Assembly (NCBI GenBank): GCA_937907525.1 | Contig: CALCIB010000292.1 | Location: forward strand, 1-17,138 | Reading direction: 5' to 3' | Origin: an uncultured Planctomycetales bacterium | GTDB taxonomy: Bacteria; Planctomycetota; Planctomycetia; Isosphaerales; Isosphaeraceae | DNA length: 17,138 bases | In this document: piece by piece, positions 7,566 through 16,151 of the stretch | Layout: each line of letters starts with the position of its first letter | Position numbering within the stretch: the first letter of the stretch is position 1 | Program-made: the position numbers and the translations under genes | Notes under the pieces: model-generated | The model's database searches: none | The model's input: only the letters and a program-made list of their open reading frames with translations | Told to the model about the DNA's origin: nothing

Positions 7566-8900
7566 ATGGCGATTCTACGAGCGCTTAGGGCGCGACAGGT
7601 GCTTGATTCGCGAGGCCGGCCGACGGTCGAGGTCGACGCGATCGCCGAGGGCGGGGCGCGCGGCCGCGCCATCGTCCCCTCCGGCGCCAGCACCGGCCGC
7701 CACGAGGCGCTGGAACTCCGCGACGGCGACCCCTCCCATTACGCCGGGCTGGGGGTGCGGAAGGCCGTCGCCAACGTCGAAACGACGATCGCCCCCGCGC
7801 TTCTGGGGATGGACCTGGACGATCAACGCGCGATCGACGCGGCGCTCCTGGCGCTGGACGGCGCGAAGGACAAGTCGAACCTGGGGGCCAACGCCCTGCT
7901 GGGCGTTTCGCTGGCCGTCGCCCACGCCGCGGCCGCGGCGCGGGGGGAGGAGTTGTACGTCCACGTCGATCGACTCTGGAGGGCCAGGGCGGCGGAACTG
8001 GCCCCCACGGTCCCGCGCGGGCCGACGCTCCCGCTGCCCATGGTCAACATGATCTCCGGCGGCCTCCACGCCGGGGGGAACCTGAGCATTCAGGACGTCC
8101 TGTTCGTTCCCGCCGCCGCGGAGAACTACTCTCACGCGCTGGAGACGATCGTCGCCGTGTATCGGGCCGTCGGCGACGTCTTGGGGAAGATGGGGGCGGA
8201 ATCCGTCCTGGTCGGCGACGAGGGGGGCTACGGCCCCAGGCTGGAGAGCGACGAGCAGGCGTTTCAGGTGGTGGTCGACGCGATGCTCGCGTGCGGGTTG
8301 ACGCCGGGGGTCGACGGCTGTCTGGCGGTGGACGTCGCGGCGTCGCACTTCCACGACCCGGCGACCGGGACGTACCGGCTCGCCGACTCGGCGCGACCGC
8401 TGGATTCCGCCGGGATGGTCGAGACGCTCGCCGGCTGGGTCGATCGTTATCCGATCGTCTCGATCGAGGACGGTCTGGCGGAGGACGACTGGGAGGGCTG
8501 GGAGGCGCTGACGGATCGGCTGGGCGAGCGCGTGCAACTCATCGGCGACGACCTGTTCGTCACCCAGACCGAACGGATGGAGCGCGGGATCGCCGCGGGG
8601 GCGGCCAACGCGGTGCTCGTGAAGGTCAACCAGGTGGGGACGCTGAGCGAGACCCTCGACGCGCTGGCGCTGGCGCGTCGCGCCGGCTATCGGCCGATCG
8701 TCTCGGCGCGGTCGGGCGAGACCGAGGACGCGACGATCGCCGATCTGGCCGTCGGCGCGGCGGCGGGGCAGATCAAGATCGGCTCGGTGGCGCGTTCGGA
8801 GCGCCTGGCGAAGTACAATCGGCTGCTTCGGATCGAGGAGGAGTTGGGCCCCGACGCCCGGTTCGCCGGTCGAGCCGCGTGGGCGCGGGGCGCGGTTTGA
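7566..8900 (+). CDS. eno: enolase family protein with divergent active site
   Basis: The 444-residue length and order of motifs are those of enolase (2-phosphoglycerate to phosphoenolpyruvate and water). Seen here: the mobile loop SGASTG (39-44), GGLHAGG (165-171), GDEGGYG (217-223, base Glu219), Asp256, Glu301 and Asp328 as magnesium ligands, the signature VLVKVNQVGTLSET (350-363) with catalytic Lys353, and GQIKIGS (401-407) with Lys404. Two active-site positions differ from the yeast and E. coli enzymes. The Glu of the QEF motif (yeast Glu168) is Asp177. The His before RSGETED (yeast His373) is Ala381. A Glu two residues after the Asp256 AAS segment is also His261. It may be a working enolase, or a paralogue acting on another 2-phospho-hydroxyacid. 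GAGGAG 6 bases upstream supports the ATG. The symbol marks the family only. Confidence 0.9.
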   Translation: MAILRALRARQVLDSRGRPTVEVDAIAEGGARGRAIVPSGASTGRHEALELRDGDPSHYAGLGVRKAVANVETTIAPALLGMDLDDQRAIDAALLALDGAKDKSNLGANALLGVSLAVAHAAAAARGEELYVHVDRLWRARAAELAPTVPRGPTLPLPMVNMISGGLHAGGNLSIQDVLFVPAAAENYSHALETIVAVYRAVGDVLGKMGAESVLVGDEGGYGPRLESDEQAFQVVVDAMLACGLTPGVDGCLAVDVAASHFHDPATGTYRLADSARPLDSAGMVETLAGWVDRYPIVSIEDGLAEDDWEGWEALTDRLGERVQLIGDDLFVTQTERMERGIAAGAANAVLVKVNQVGTLSETLDALALARRAGYRPIVSARSGETEDATIADLAVGAAAGQIKIGSVARSERLAKYNRLLRIEEELGPDARFAGRAAWARGAV

Positions 8901-8908
8901 ATCGACGT

Positions 8909-8929
8909 CCGCCGAGGGGGCCTCGGCGG
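8909..8929 (+). terminator. strong hairpin just after the enolase gene
   Basis: A perfect 9-bp stem (CCGCCGAGG/CCTCGGCGG) with a GGG loop starts 8 bases past the enolase stop. No T-tract follows, so it may be a weak or factor-dependent stop, or an RNA-stabilising structure, between the enolase and GH13 genes. Confidence 0.4.
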
Positions 8930-8976
8930 GTGGACTGGACTCGGATTCGACCCGACCCACGGAGCGCCTCGCGATC

Positions 8977-10430
<1,454 letters not shown>

Positions 10431-10434
<4 letters not shown>

Positions 10435-11231
10435 GCGGCCGACGTCCTCCCCCGTCGTGGCGGCTTCCCAACGGGGTCGACGCCCCGCTCTGGGAGTATC
10501 AGCACACGCCCCGCCTGGCCGCGGAGGAGGACGCCTACTTCGCCGGCCACCCGCTCTTCGACGCCGACGCCCTGGCCGTCGACGATCGCTTCAAGACCCC
10601 CGGCCGGCTCGTCGATCTGGGCTGCGGCGCGGGCAGGCATTCGCTACGGTTCGCCGCGCGCGGGTTCGCGGTCGTGGCGGTCGACCTGTCCCGGCCGATG
10701 CTGGAGGTCGTCACCCGCAAGGCCGATGAGGCGGGCGTGGGCGACCGCCTCTTGCCGGTCCAGGCCAACCTCTGCGACCTGGGCTGCCTTCCCTCGGCGA
10801 CGTTCGACGTCGCGTTGTCGATGTTCAGCACCCTGGGAATGATCCGAGGTCGCGACGCGCGCCGCCTCGCCCTGGCCGAGACGGCGCGCGTCCTCAAGCC
10901 CGGCGGCCGATTGGCCCTGCACGCCCACAACGTCTGGCTCAACCTCCGCGACCCCCAGGGCCGGCGGTGGCTGCTCGGCCAGACGATCCGCCTGTTCGGC
11001 GGTCGCGACGAGTTCGGCGACCGCCGGATGACCTATCGCGGCATCCCCGGCATGGAGGTCCATCTCTACCGCTGGGGCGAGTTGCGGGGCGACCTCGCCC
11101 GCGCCGGGTTCACGGTCGACGAGGCCGTCCCGCTGGACGAGACGACCGCCGCGCCGATCCCCGACCCGAAGCGTTTCCCCAGCCTTCGCGCCGGCGGATG
11201 GCTGGTCTTCGCCACCCGCCGCGACGGTTGA
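10431..11231 (+). CDS. class I SAM-dependent methyltransferase
   Basis: This is a 266-residue Rossmann-fold methyltransferase. Motif I is VDLGCGAGRH (61-70), the acidic residue binding the SAM ribose is in VVAVDLS (81-87), and the post-motif segment ARVLKPGGRLALHAH is typical of the Methyltransf_11/25 group. The ATG at 10431 overlaps the TGA of the GH13 gene (ATGA), so translation is coupled. The frame remains open upstream to 10344, but that part lies inside the GH13 gene. The substrate cannot be told from sequence. The N-terminal segment (about 1-55) and the long insertion around 165-215 are probably the substrate-recognition parts. It is the last gene of the plus-strand run and faces the minus operon 6 bases away. 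Confidence 0.88.
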
Positions 11232-11237
11232 CGGCGC

Positions 11238-12686
11238 TCACGCCCCGTCGGCGTCGGGCACGACGAACGGGGCGCGGTACTCGCGGGTCAGAAGCGCGTC
11301 GGCCCGCTGGTCGTCCAGGAACGACTCCTTGCCGGGGTCGATCCGCAACGTCGCGCCGAGGGTCAGCGGCGTCGCCTTCAGGTCGACGTCGTTGTCGGCG
11401 AGATGCTTCCGGGTCCGCTCGAAGGTCTCGCGGACGTGCTCATGGACCTGGAGCCCGTCCAGTCGCCGCTCGATCTCCTCGGGCGTCGCGGTCGCGCCCA
11501 GGCGGTGCGAGACGTTGCCGAGGTGGCAAAGCGCGGTCGACTGGTGGCCCTCGATGATGGGCGCGTTGAGGTCGCTCGCCTTACGGCTCCGAACGGCCTT
11601 GAGGAAGTTGGCGAAGTGGTTCTCGCTCTTGCCCTCGAAGGTCCGGACCCGCTTCCCGTCCGGGTCGAACAGCGAGAGGCCGGCGATGATCCCCTCCGCG
11701 CCGTAAAAGAGCCAGCCTTCCCGGCTCTCGGGCTGGAAGGGCTCGGTCTTCAGGCCGCGGGTCTCCGAGACGACGGTCTTGTCGCCGAAATCGAAGACGA
11801 CCACCTGGGTGTTGGGGGTCTCGCCGGCGTCGCGATAGCCGAGCCTGCCGCCGTAACTCAGCGCCGAGCGGCCCAGCCCCGTGACGCCGAGGCCCCAGCG
11901 GCAGACGTCGAGCGAGTGGACGTTGTTGTTGCCGAGTTCGCCGTTGCCGGTATCCCAGGACCAGTGCCAGTCGTAGTGGAGCTTCGGCCGCGACGGCGGG
12001 ACCAGGGGCGCGGGGCCGGCCCAGAGATCGAAGTCCACGCTCGGGGGGATCGCGCATCGGGTCGGCCCGCCGATCGAGCCGCGGGCGCCGAAGACGACGC
12101 TCCGCGCCAGCTTGACCTCGCCGAGCTTGCCGGCGCGGACGTAGGCGATGGCGGATTTCAGCGGGCCGTTGGAGCGGTTCTGGGTGCCGCCCTGGCAGAT
12201 CCGGCCGAGCGCGCGCGCCTCCTCGACGATCCGGCGGCCCTCGCGGATCTCGTGGCTGACCGGCTTCTCGACGTAGACGTCCTTGCCGGCGCGCATGGCC
12301 CAGATCGCGGCCAGCGCGTGCCAGTGGTTGGGCGCGGCGACGAAGACGACGTCCACGGCCTTGTCGTCCAGGGCGTGGCGGAGGTCCTGGACCGTCTTGG
12401 GGGTGGGTCGTCCGGCGGCGGCGAGTTGGGCGGCGACCTCGGCGGCGCGGTCGCGATCGGGGTCGCAGACGTAGGCGATCTCGCAGTCGGCCAGGCGGGC
12501 GAGTTCTCGCGCGTGCTGCTTGCCGCGGATGCCGCAGCCGACGATCGCGGCGGTGATCTTCTCGTTGGCGGCGACGCCGCCGGCCTTGCGAGGTTCCTCC
12601 GCGTTCAGCGCCCTCGGGGCCGTCGCCGCGAAGGCCGCGGCGAGCATGGCGTCTTCCAGAAATCGACGTCGATTCGCATGTGACAT
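11238..12686 (-). CDS. Gfo/Idh/MocA family oxidoreductase with Tat signal
   Basis: This 482-residue NAD(P)-dependent dehydrogenase is exported in folded form: the N-terminus NRRRFLEDAM (5-14), followed by an Ala-rich stretch, is a twin-arginine signal. The Rossmann motif is VGCGIRG (49-55), the cofactor acid is in YVCDPDR (72-78), APNHWH sits at 118-123, and the conserved VEKP (139-142) has catalytic Lys141. The C-terminal alpha/beta domain carries the NGELGNNNVHSLD segment typical of secreted planctomycete members, which are thought to oxidise or rearrange sugars and inositols. The start is set by the Tat motif. A clear Shine-Dalgarno is lacking. It is the last gene of the minus operon, 25 bases after its paralogue, and ends 6 bases from the convergent methyltransferase gene with no terminator between them. 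Confidence 0.92.
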   Translation of the reverse strand: MSHANRRRFLEDAMLAAAFAATAPRALNAEEPRKAGGVAANEKITAAIVGCGIRGKQHARELARLADCEIAYVCDPDRDRAAEVAAQLAAAGRPTPKTVQDLRHALDDKAVDVVFVAAPNHWHALAAIWAMRAGKDVYVEKPVSHEIREGRRIVEEARALGRICQGGTQNRSNGPLKSAIAYVRAGKLGEVKLARSVVFGARGSIGGPTRCAIPPSVDFDLWAGPAPLVPPSRPKLHYDWHWSWDTGNGELGNNNVHSLDVCRWGLGVTGLGRSALSYGGRLGYRDAGETPNTQVVVFDFGDKTVVSETRGLKTEPFQPESREGWLFYGAEGIIAGLSLFDPDGKRVRTFEGKSENHFANFLKAVRSRKASDLNAPIIEGHQSTALCHLGNVSHRLGATATPEEIERRLDGLQVHEHVRETFERTRKHLADNDVDLKATPLTLGATLRIDPGKESFLDDQRADALLTREYRAPFVVPDADGA

Positions 12687-12711
12687 TTCTAGGTCCCGGC
12701 AAGAGGTTCGA

Positions 12712-13779
12712 TCACAGGCTGGGGTTGGAGAACTCCTTCAGGGGGAGCGACACCGCGATCTGGTGGCGGGAGCTGCGGGCGACGGCCTCGGTGAACTGCA
12801 TGTGGCGGGCGCCGGTGGCGAAGTCGACGCGCGTCACCGGGCGCTCGCCCCGGATCGCCGCCATGAAGTCGGCCTCGGCGCTCCAGCCGCCGCGAAGGGA
12901 CGCGGGGATCGGCAACTGGCGGGGGGCGGCCTCGCCGCGACGGACGCCGCGGATGGCGTCGGTCAGCAGGTCGTAAAACAGCGAGCCTTCCGAGCCGTAC
13001 AGGGCGACGCTCATGGTCGGCCGCCGCCAGAGCACCGCGCTGAGGCGGTAGCCGCCGATCGACTGGTCTTCGTGGACCGTCGTCACCTGGACGCTGTCGG
13101 CGGTCCCCACCGGCTTGGTCCGCCGGTTCTCCGGGTCGAACCGCTCGGGGACCAGCTTCGAGGCGTGGGCGAACACCCGACGGGTCGGGGGAATCCAGCG
13201 CGAGACGATTTCGTGCAGATCTCCCAACATGAGCATGTTGAAACCCGAGTAGCGGGTCTTCTGCCGCCAGCCCATCGGCGTCGCCGGATCGGCCAGTTCG
13301 CCGGAAAGGCCGTCGACGTGGACCTCGCGGAGCGCCCCCAGCCAGCCCCCCTCGATCAGCGAGCGCACGAACGCCTCGCCCGCCAGGCCGTGGGGGCTGG
13401 GAGCGACCATCGCGACCAGCTCCGGCGACTCGCGGGCGCGCTCGAGCATGCGCTGGGCCTCGCGCGCGTTCATCGCCATGCGGGCCTGGGTCAGGACGTG
13501 CTTGCCGGCGTCGAGCGCCCCGAGCGTGACCGGGCAGTGCATGTAGGGCCAGCCGCCGATCAGGACCGCGTCGACGCCGGGGTCGTCGATCACGTCCTCC
13601 CAGGAGCCGTAGGCCCTGGGCAGGCCGAGTTCCCGCGCGGCCCGCGCGGTGGACTCGCGACGGCGGTTGCAGACGCCGACCAACTCGACGCCCGGAATCG
13701 CCCGAAAGCCCGGGACGTGGCGGGCGCGGACGACCTCGCCGGCCCCGATGATCGCGATCCGAATCGTCCCCCGCGGCAT
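12712..13779 (-). CDS. Gfo/Idh/MocA-like oxidoreductase lacking the EKP motif
   Basis: The protein has 355 residues from the ATG at 13779, or 359 from the ATG at 13791. The downstream start is preferred because GATGAGG ends 6 bases before it. The dinucleotide-binding start IRIAIIGAGEVVRARH and a two-domain length fit the family. The site normally reading (C/V)EKP is TQARMAMN (97-104 in the shorter form), so the catalytic Lys and its Glu and Pro are replaced by Gln-Ala-Arg. The usual TPNxxH loop reads GGWPYMH. The later GDLHEIVSRW segment keeps the His on the substrate face. There is no signal peptide. It could be a non-dehydrogenase scaffold, an altered-chemistry enzyme, or a partner of the Tat-exported paralogue 25 bases downstream. 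Confidence 0.85.
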   Translation of the reverse strand: MPRGTIRIAIIGAGEVVRARHVPGFRAIPGVELVGVCNRRRESTARAARELGLPRAYGSWEDVIDDPGVDAVLIGGWPYMHCPVTLGALDAGKHVLTQARMAMNAREAQRMLERARESPELVAMVAPSPHGLAGEAFVRSLIEGGWLGALREVHVDGLSGELADPATPMGWRQKTRYSGFNMLMLGDLHEIVSRWIPPTRRVFAHASKLVPERFDPENRRTKPVGTADSVQVTTVHEDQSIGGYRLSAVLWRRPTMSVALYGSEGSLFYDLLTDAIRGVRRGEAAPRQLPIPASLRGGWSAEADFMAAIRGERPVTRVDFATGARHMQFTEAVARSSRHQIAVSLPLKEFSNPSL

Positions 13780-13860
13780 GTCGCGCCTCATCCCGACGGT
13801 GACGGTGGCGGTGACCGGACGGGCCGGCTCGCGACCCGCCCGGGGGATTTCACGCTCGCG

Positions 13861-14349
13861 TCAAAACGCGATCGGCAGTCCCAGCTTGCGTCTGACCGCG
13901 ACGAACTGGCCGGCGTGCAGCACCGGGTGGGTGGCCAGCAGGTGGAACAGTTGGCCGACGGTGCGGGCGATCGGCGGGAAGGAGGGATCCTCGCGGTCGA
14001 GCCCCTCGTCGGGCGTCTCGTCCAGCAGCTTCAGCGTGGCGGCCCGGATCGGCTTCCAGATCGCCAGGTACTCCTCCGGCGCGTGGAACCGGGAGGCGTC
14101 GTCGGATTCGTGGTTGGCCGTGGAGTGGGCCTCGTCGAAGCCCGCGGGAAGCGCCGGCGCGGCGTCCGGCTTGATCTTGTTCAAGAGCGCCCGCTCGCTG
14201 GAGATGAGGTGGCCCATCTGCCAGGCGACATGGTTCATGCCGGGGACGGCGCGGATCAGCAGGTCCTCCTTCTTGAGGCCCTTGAGGTAGTTGTCCACGA
14301 TCATGTCCGAGCCGGCGAAGGCGTTGCGGATCAGGTCCTTGTTCGTCAT
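13861..14349 (-). CDS. DinB-fold four-helix protein
   Basis: This is a 162-residue protein of the DinB/YfiT superfamily: four-helix bundles that bind a metal through three histidines and include thiol-dependent S-transferases. His47 (in WQMGHLISSE), His141 and His145 (in THPVLHAGQF) occupy the expected positions, and the conserved HxGQ-like ending is present. The start at 14349 has GAGGA at 7 bases. The frame is open further upstream only as antisense-like text inside the neighbouring gene. It lies 59 bases after the propeller gene and 81 bases before the oxidoreductase gene at 13779, on the same strand. In this group DinB members often sit beside metabolic genes without known roles. The substrate is unknown. 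Confidence 0.85.
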   Translation of the reverse strand: MTNKDLIRNAFAGSDMIVDNYLKGLKKEDLLIRAVPGMNHVAWQMGHLISSERALLNKIKPDAAPALPAGFDEAHSTANHESDDASRFHAPEEYLAIWKPIRAATLKLLDETPDEGLDREDPSFPPIARTVGQLFHLLATHPVLHAGQFVAVRRKLGLPIAF

Positions 14350-14368
14350 CTGCGTTCCTCTGGGAACT

Positions 14369-14378
14369 GGGGGGGGGG
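14369..14378 (-). repeat. 10-G tract in the gap before the DinB gene
   Basis: A run of ten G on the plus strand (ten C on the coding strand of the operon) sits in the 59-base gap between the propeller and DinB genes, about 20 bases before the DinB start and just upstream of its ribosome binding site. It is the same length as the run at 4042-4051. Length changes here would alter leader spacing but not a reading frame. Confidence 0.85.
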
Positions 14379-14408
14379 ACGGTCGGCCGCCTGGGGCGGG
14401 CCGTTCCG

Positions 14409-15500
14409 TCAGGGCTTGGACGTCGCGCCCGGCTCGGGGGCCGGGTCGAGCGTGAAGTCGGCGATGAAGATCTGGCTGTTGCGGTCGGCGCCGTTGCGAT
14501 CGGGGCCGCGGCCGTTGGAGGTCCACATCAGCTTCTTGCCGTCGGGGCTGAAGACGGGGAGGCCGTCGAAGCCGGAGTGGAACGTCAGCCGCTCCTCGGC
14601 CCCGGTCTCCACGTTCATCAGGTAGAGCTCGAAGTTCGCCGGCGAGTGGCGACTGGTGGCGTAGACGACGTGCTTGGAGTCCGGGAAAAAGTACGGGCAC
14701 CAGTTGACCGACTCGTCGTCGGTGAGTTGGCGTTCGTCGGTCCCCTCGACGTCGTTGATGAAGAGTTGGAGCAGGTCGTTCCCCTTGCGGTCGCTCCGGT
14801 AGATGATCTTCTTACCGTCGGGGGAGAAGAACGGGCCGCCGTCGTAGCCCTTGGCGTGGGTGATCCGCCTGGGGTTCGCGCCGTCGGCGTCCATGACGTA
14901 GATCTCGCCGTCGCCGTCGGCGTCGCGGAACGACGTGAAGACGATGTGCTTGCCGTCGGGGGAGTAGCTCCCCTCCGCGTCGTAGCCGTTCGCGTCGGTC
15001 AAGCGCCTGGGATCCTTGCCGTCGAGGCCGACGTGGAAGATGTCCATCCCCTCGGGGAACGACCAGTTGTACCGGCCGTCGCCGCCGCGAGCCTCCGGCG
15101 GGGTCGGGTTCAGGTGGGTCGAGGCGTAGATCAACGACTGGCCGTCGGGCGCGAAGTACGCGCAGGTGCAGGCGCCCTCGCCGGTGCTGATCATCGTGGG
15201 CTTGGCGCCGGGCTTCAGGTCGACCATGAAGATCTGGTAGTCGAACTGGTTCGCCTTGGGCTTCAAGAACGCGGTCTCCGGCAGGCCGGGCACGGCCTGG
15301 AAGACGATCCGCTCGCCGTCGGGGCTGAAGTAGGCCTCGCCGGCTTTGAAGAAGCCGAAGGTCACCTGCCGGATGTTCGACAGGTGCTTGGACTCCAGTT
15401 TGGCGACCTCCGCCGGCGAGAGCGGGCGTTGGCCCGCGCCGCCGGGCTGGCCGGCCAGGGCGGCGCTCAGGATCAGGGCGGACGTCACGGTCGCGGTCAT
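14409..15500 (-). CDS. exported PD40/TolB-like beta-propeller protein
   Basis: This 363-residue protein has a short secretion signal (residues about 1-22). Six PD40 repeats follow, each with the (F/Y)SPDG core, near residues 57, 115, 178, 224, 270 and 316: for example AYFSPDGERIVF, GSYSPDGKHIVF and PVFSPDGKKLMW. Six blades match the TolB-type propeller. The loop DADGDGEIYVMDADG (193-207) is Asp-rich and could bind calcium. Two cysteines close together (CTC, 111-113) may bind metal or pair. The ATG at 15500 is chosen because it begins the signal peptide and has GGAG 11 bases before it. The frame extends to 16034 but that part is antisense to the adenosyltransferase gene. As the first gene of the minus operon it may act as a periplasmic binding or assembly protein; no partner is evident. 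Confidence 0.88.
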   Translation of the reverse strand: MTATVTSALILSAALAGQPGGAGQRPLSPAEVAKLESKHLSNIRQVTFGFFKAGEAYFSPDGERIVFQAVPGLPETAFLKPKANQFDYQIFMVDLKPGAKPTMISTGEGACTCAYFAPDGQSLIYASTHLNPTPPEARGGDGRYNWSFPEGMDIFHVGLDGKDPRRLTDANGYDAEGSYSPDGKHIVFTSFRDADGDGEIYVMDADGANPRRITHAKGYDGGPFFSPDGKKIIYRSDRKGNDLLQLFINDVEGTDERQLTDDESVNWCPYFFPDSKHVVYATSRHSPANFELYLMNVETGAEERLTFHSGFDGLPVFSPDGKKLMWTSNGRGPDRNGADRNSQIFIADFTLDPAPEPGATSKP

Positions 15501-15544
15501 CGGGCGTCGTCTCCGGGGCTTTCCTTGGTGGACCTGCTCGCCAT

Positions 15545-15573
15545 AGTATAGGTGGCTTGGACCACGAAGGCCA
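15545..15573 (-). promoter_or_regulatory. candidate promoter of the propeller/DinB/oxidoreductase operon
   Basis: On the minus strand, TATACT (15550-15545) is one mismatch from the sigma-70 -10 box and would start RNA about 37 bases before the ATG at 15500. The -35 region at 17-base spacing (TGGCCT) is poor. On the plus strand, TATAGG (15547-15552) with TTGGTG (15525-15530, 16-base spacing) could serve the opposite operon. Only the AT-rich hexamers in a GC-rich gap support this. Confidence 0.35.
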
Positions 15574-15599
15574 TCGCGCGACGGAACGGGGACGGCGAC

Positions 15600-16151
15600 G
15601 TGAAGATCTACACCAGGACCGGCGACGCCGGCGACACCGGCGTTTTGGGCGCCGGCCGACTCCGCAAGGACGACCCCCGGATCGAGGCTTACGGGACCGT
15701 CGACGAACTCAACGCCGTCCTGGGAACGGCCCGCGCCGTCGGCATGGACGCCTCCGAGGACGCCCTGGCCGCCCGGCTTCAGGAGGAGCTTTTCGTCCTG
15801 GGCGCGGCCCTGGCCGATCCCAAGCCGGGGGGCCGATTCCACGACCAGATCACCGCCGCCCACGTCGAGGCGCTTGAGAAGGCCATCGACGAACGCGAGG
15901 CCGACCTCCCCCCGCAACGCCACTTCGTCCTGCCCGCCGGGACGCCCGCCGCCGCCCAACTCCACCTGGCCCGAACCGTCTGTCGACGCGCCGAACGCCT
16001 GGTCGTCCATCTGGCGAACCTCCCCGACGAACACGTCCCCGCCGACCTCCTGATCTACCTGAATCGATTGAGCGATCTTTTATTCGTCATGGCCCGAACG
16101 GCCAACCGCCGCGCCGGCGTCCCCGACGTCCCCTGGATCTCCAAGTCATGA
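15600..16151 (+). CDS. pduO: PduO-type cob(I)alamin adenosyltransferase
   Basis: This 183-residue enzyme transfers the adenosyl group of ATP to cob(I)alamin, making adenosylcobalamin for radical mutases and dehydratases. The family hallmarks are all seen: KIYTRTGDAGDTG near the N-terminus (ATP loop), RIEAYGTVDELNAVLG, then FVLPAG, the basic helix RTVCRRAERLVV, and YLNRLSDLLFVMAR near the end. The GTG at 15600 is chosen because KIYTRTGD begins right after it, as in relatives, and GGGGA lies about 8 bases upstream. An upstream in-frame GTG at 15552 would sit inside the candidate -10 region. It is the first gene of a two-gene operon with the reductase, which starts within its last codons (ATGA). 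No cobalamin riboswitch is seen upstream. Confidence 0.93.
   Translation: MKIYTRTGDAGDTGVLGAGRLRKDDPRIEAYGTVDELNAVLGTARAVGMDASEDALAARLQEELFVLGAALADPKPGGRFHDQITAAHVEALEKAIDEREADLPPQRHFVLPAGTPAAAQLHLARTVCRRAERLVVHLANLPDEHVPADLLIYLNRLSDLLFVMARTANRRAGVPDVPWISKS

Noticed and set aside
14929..14985. An EF-hand in the propeller protein (DADGDG segment)
   Set aside because: The Asp-rich loop lies inside a beta-propeller blade without flanking helices, so at most it is a simple calcium loop.
15501..16034. An N-terminal extension of the propeller protein to 16034
   Set aside because: The extension is antisense to the adenosyltransferase gene, and the signal peptide begins at 15500.
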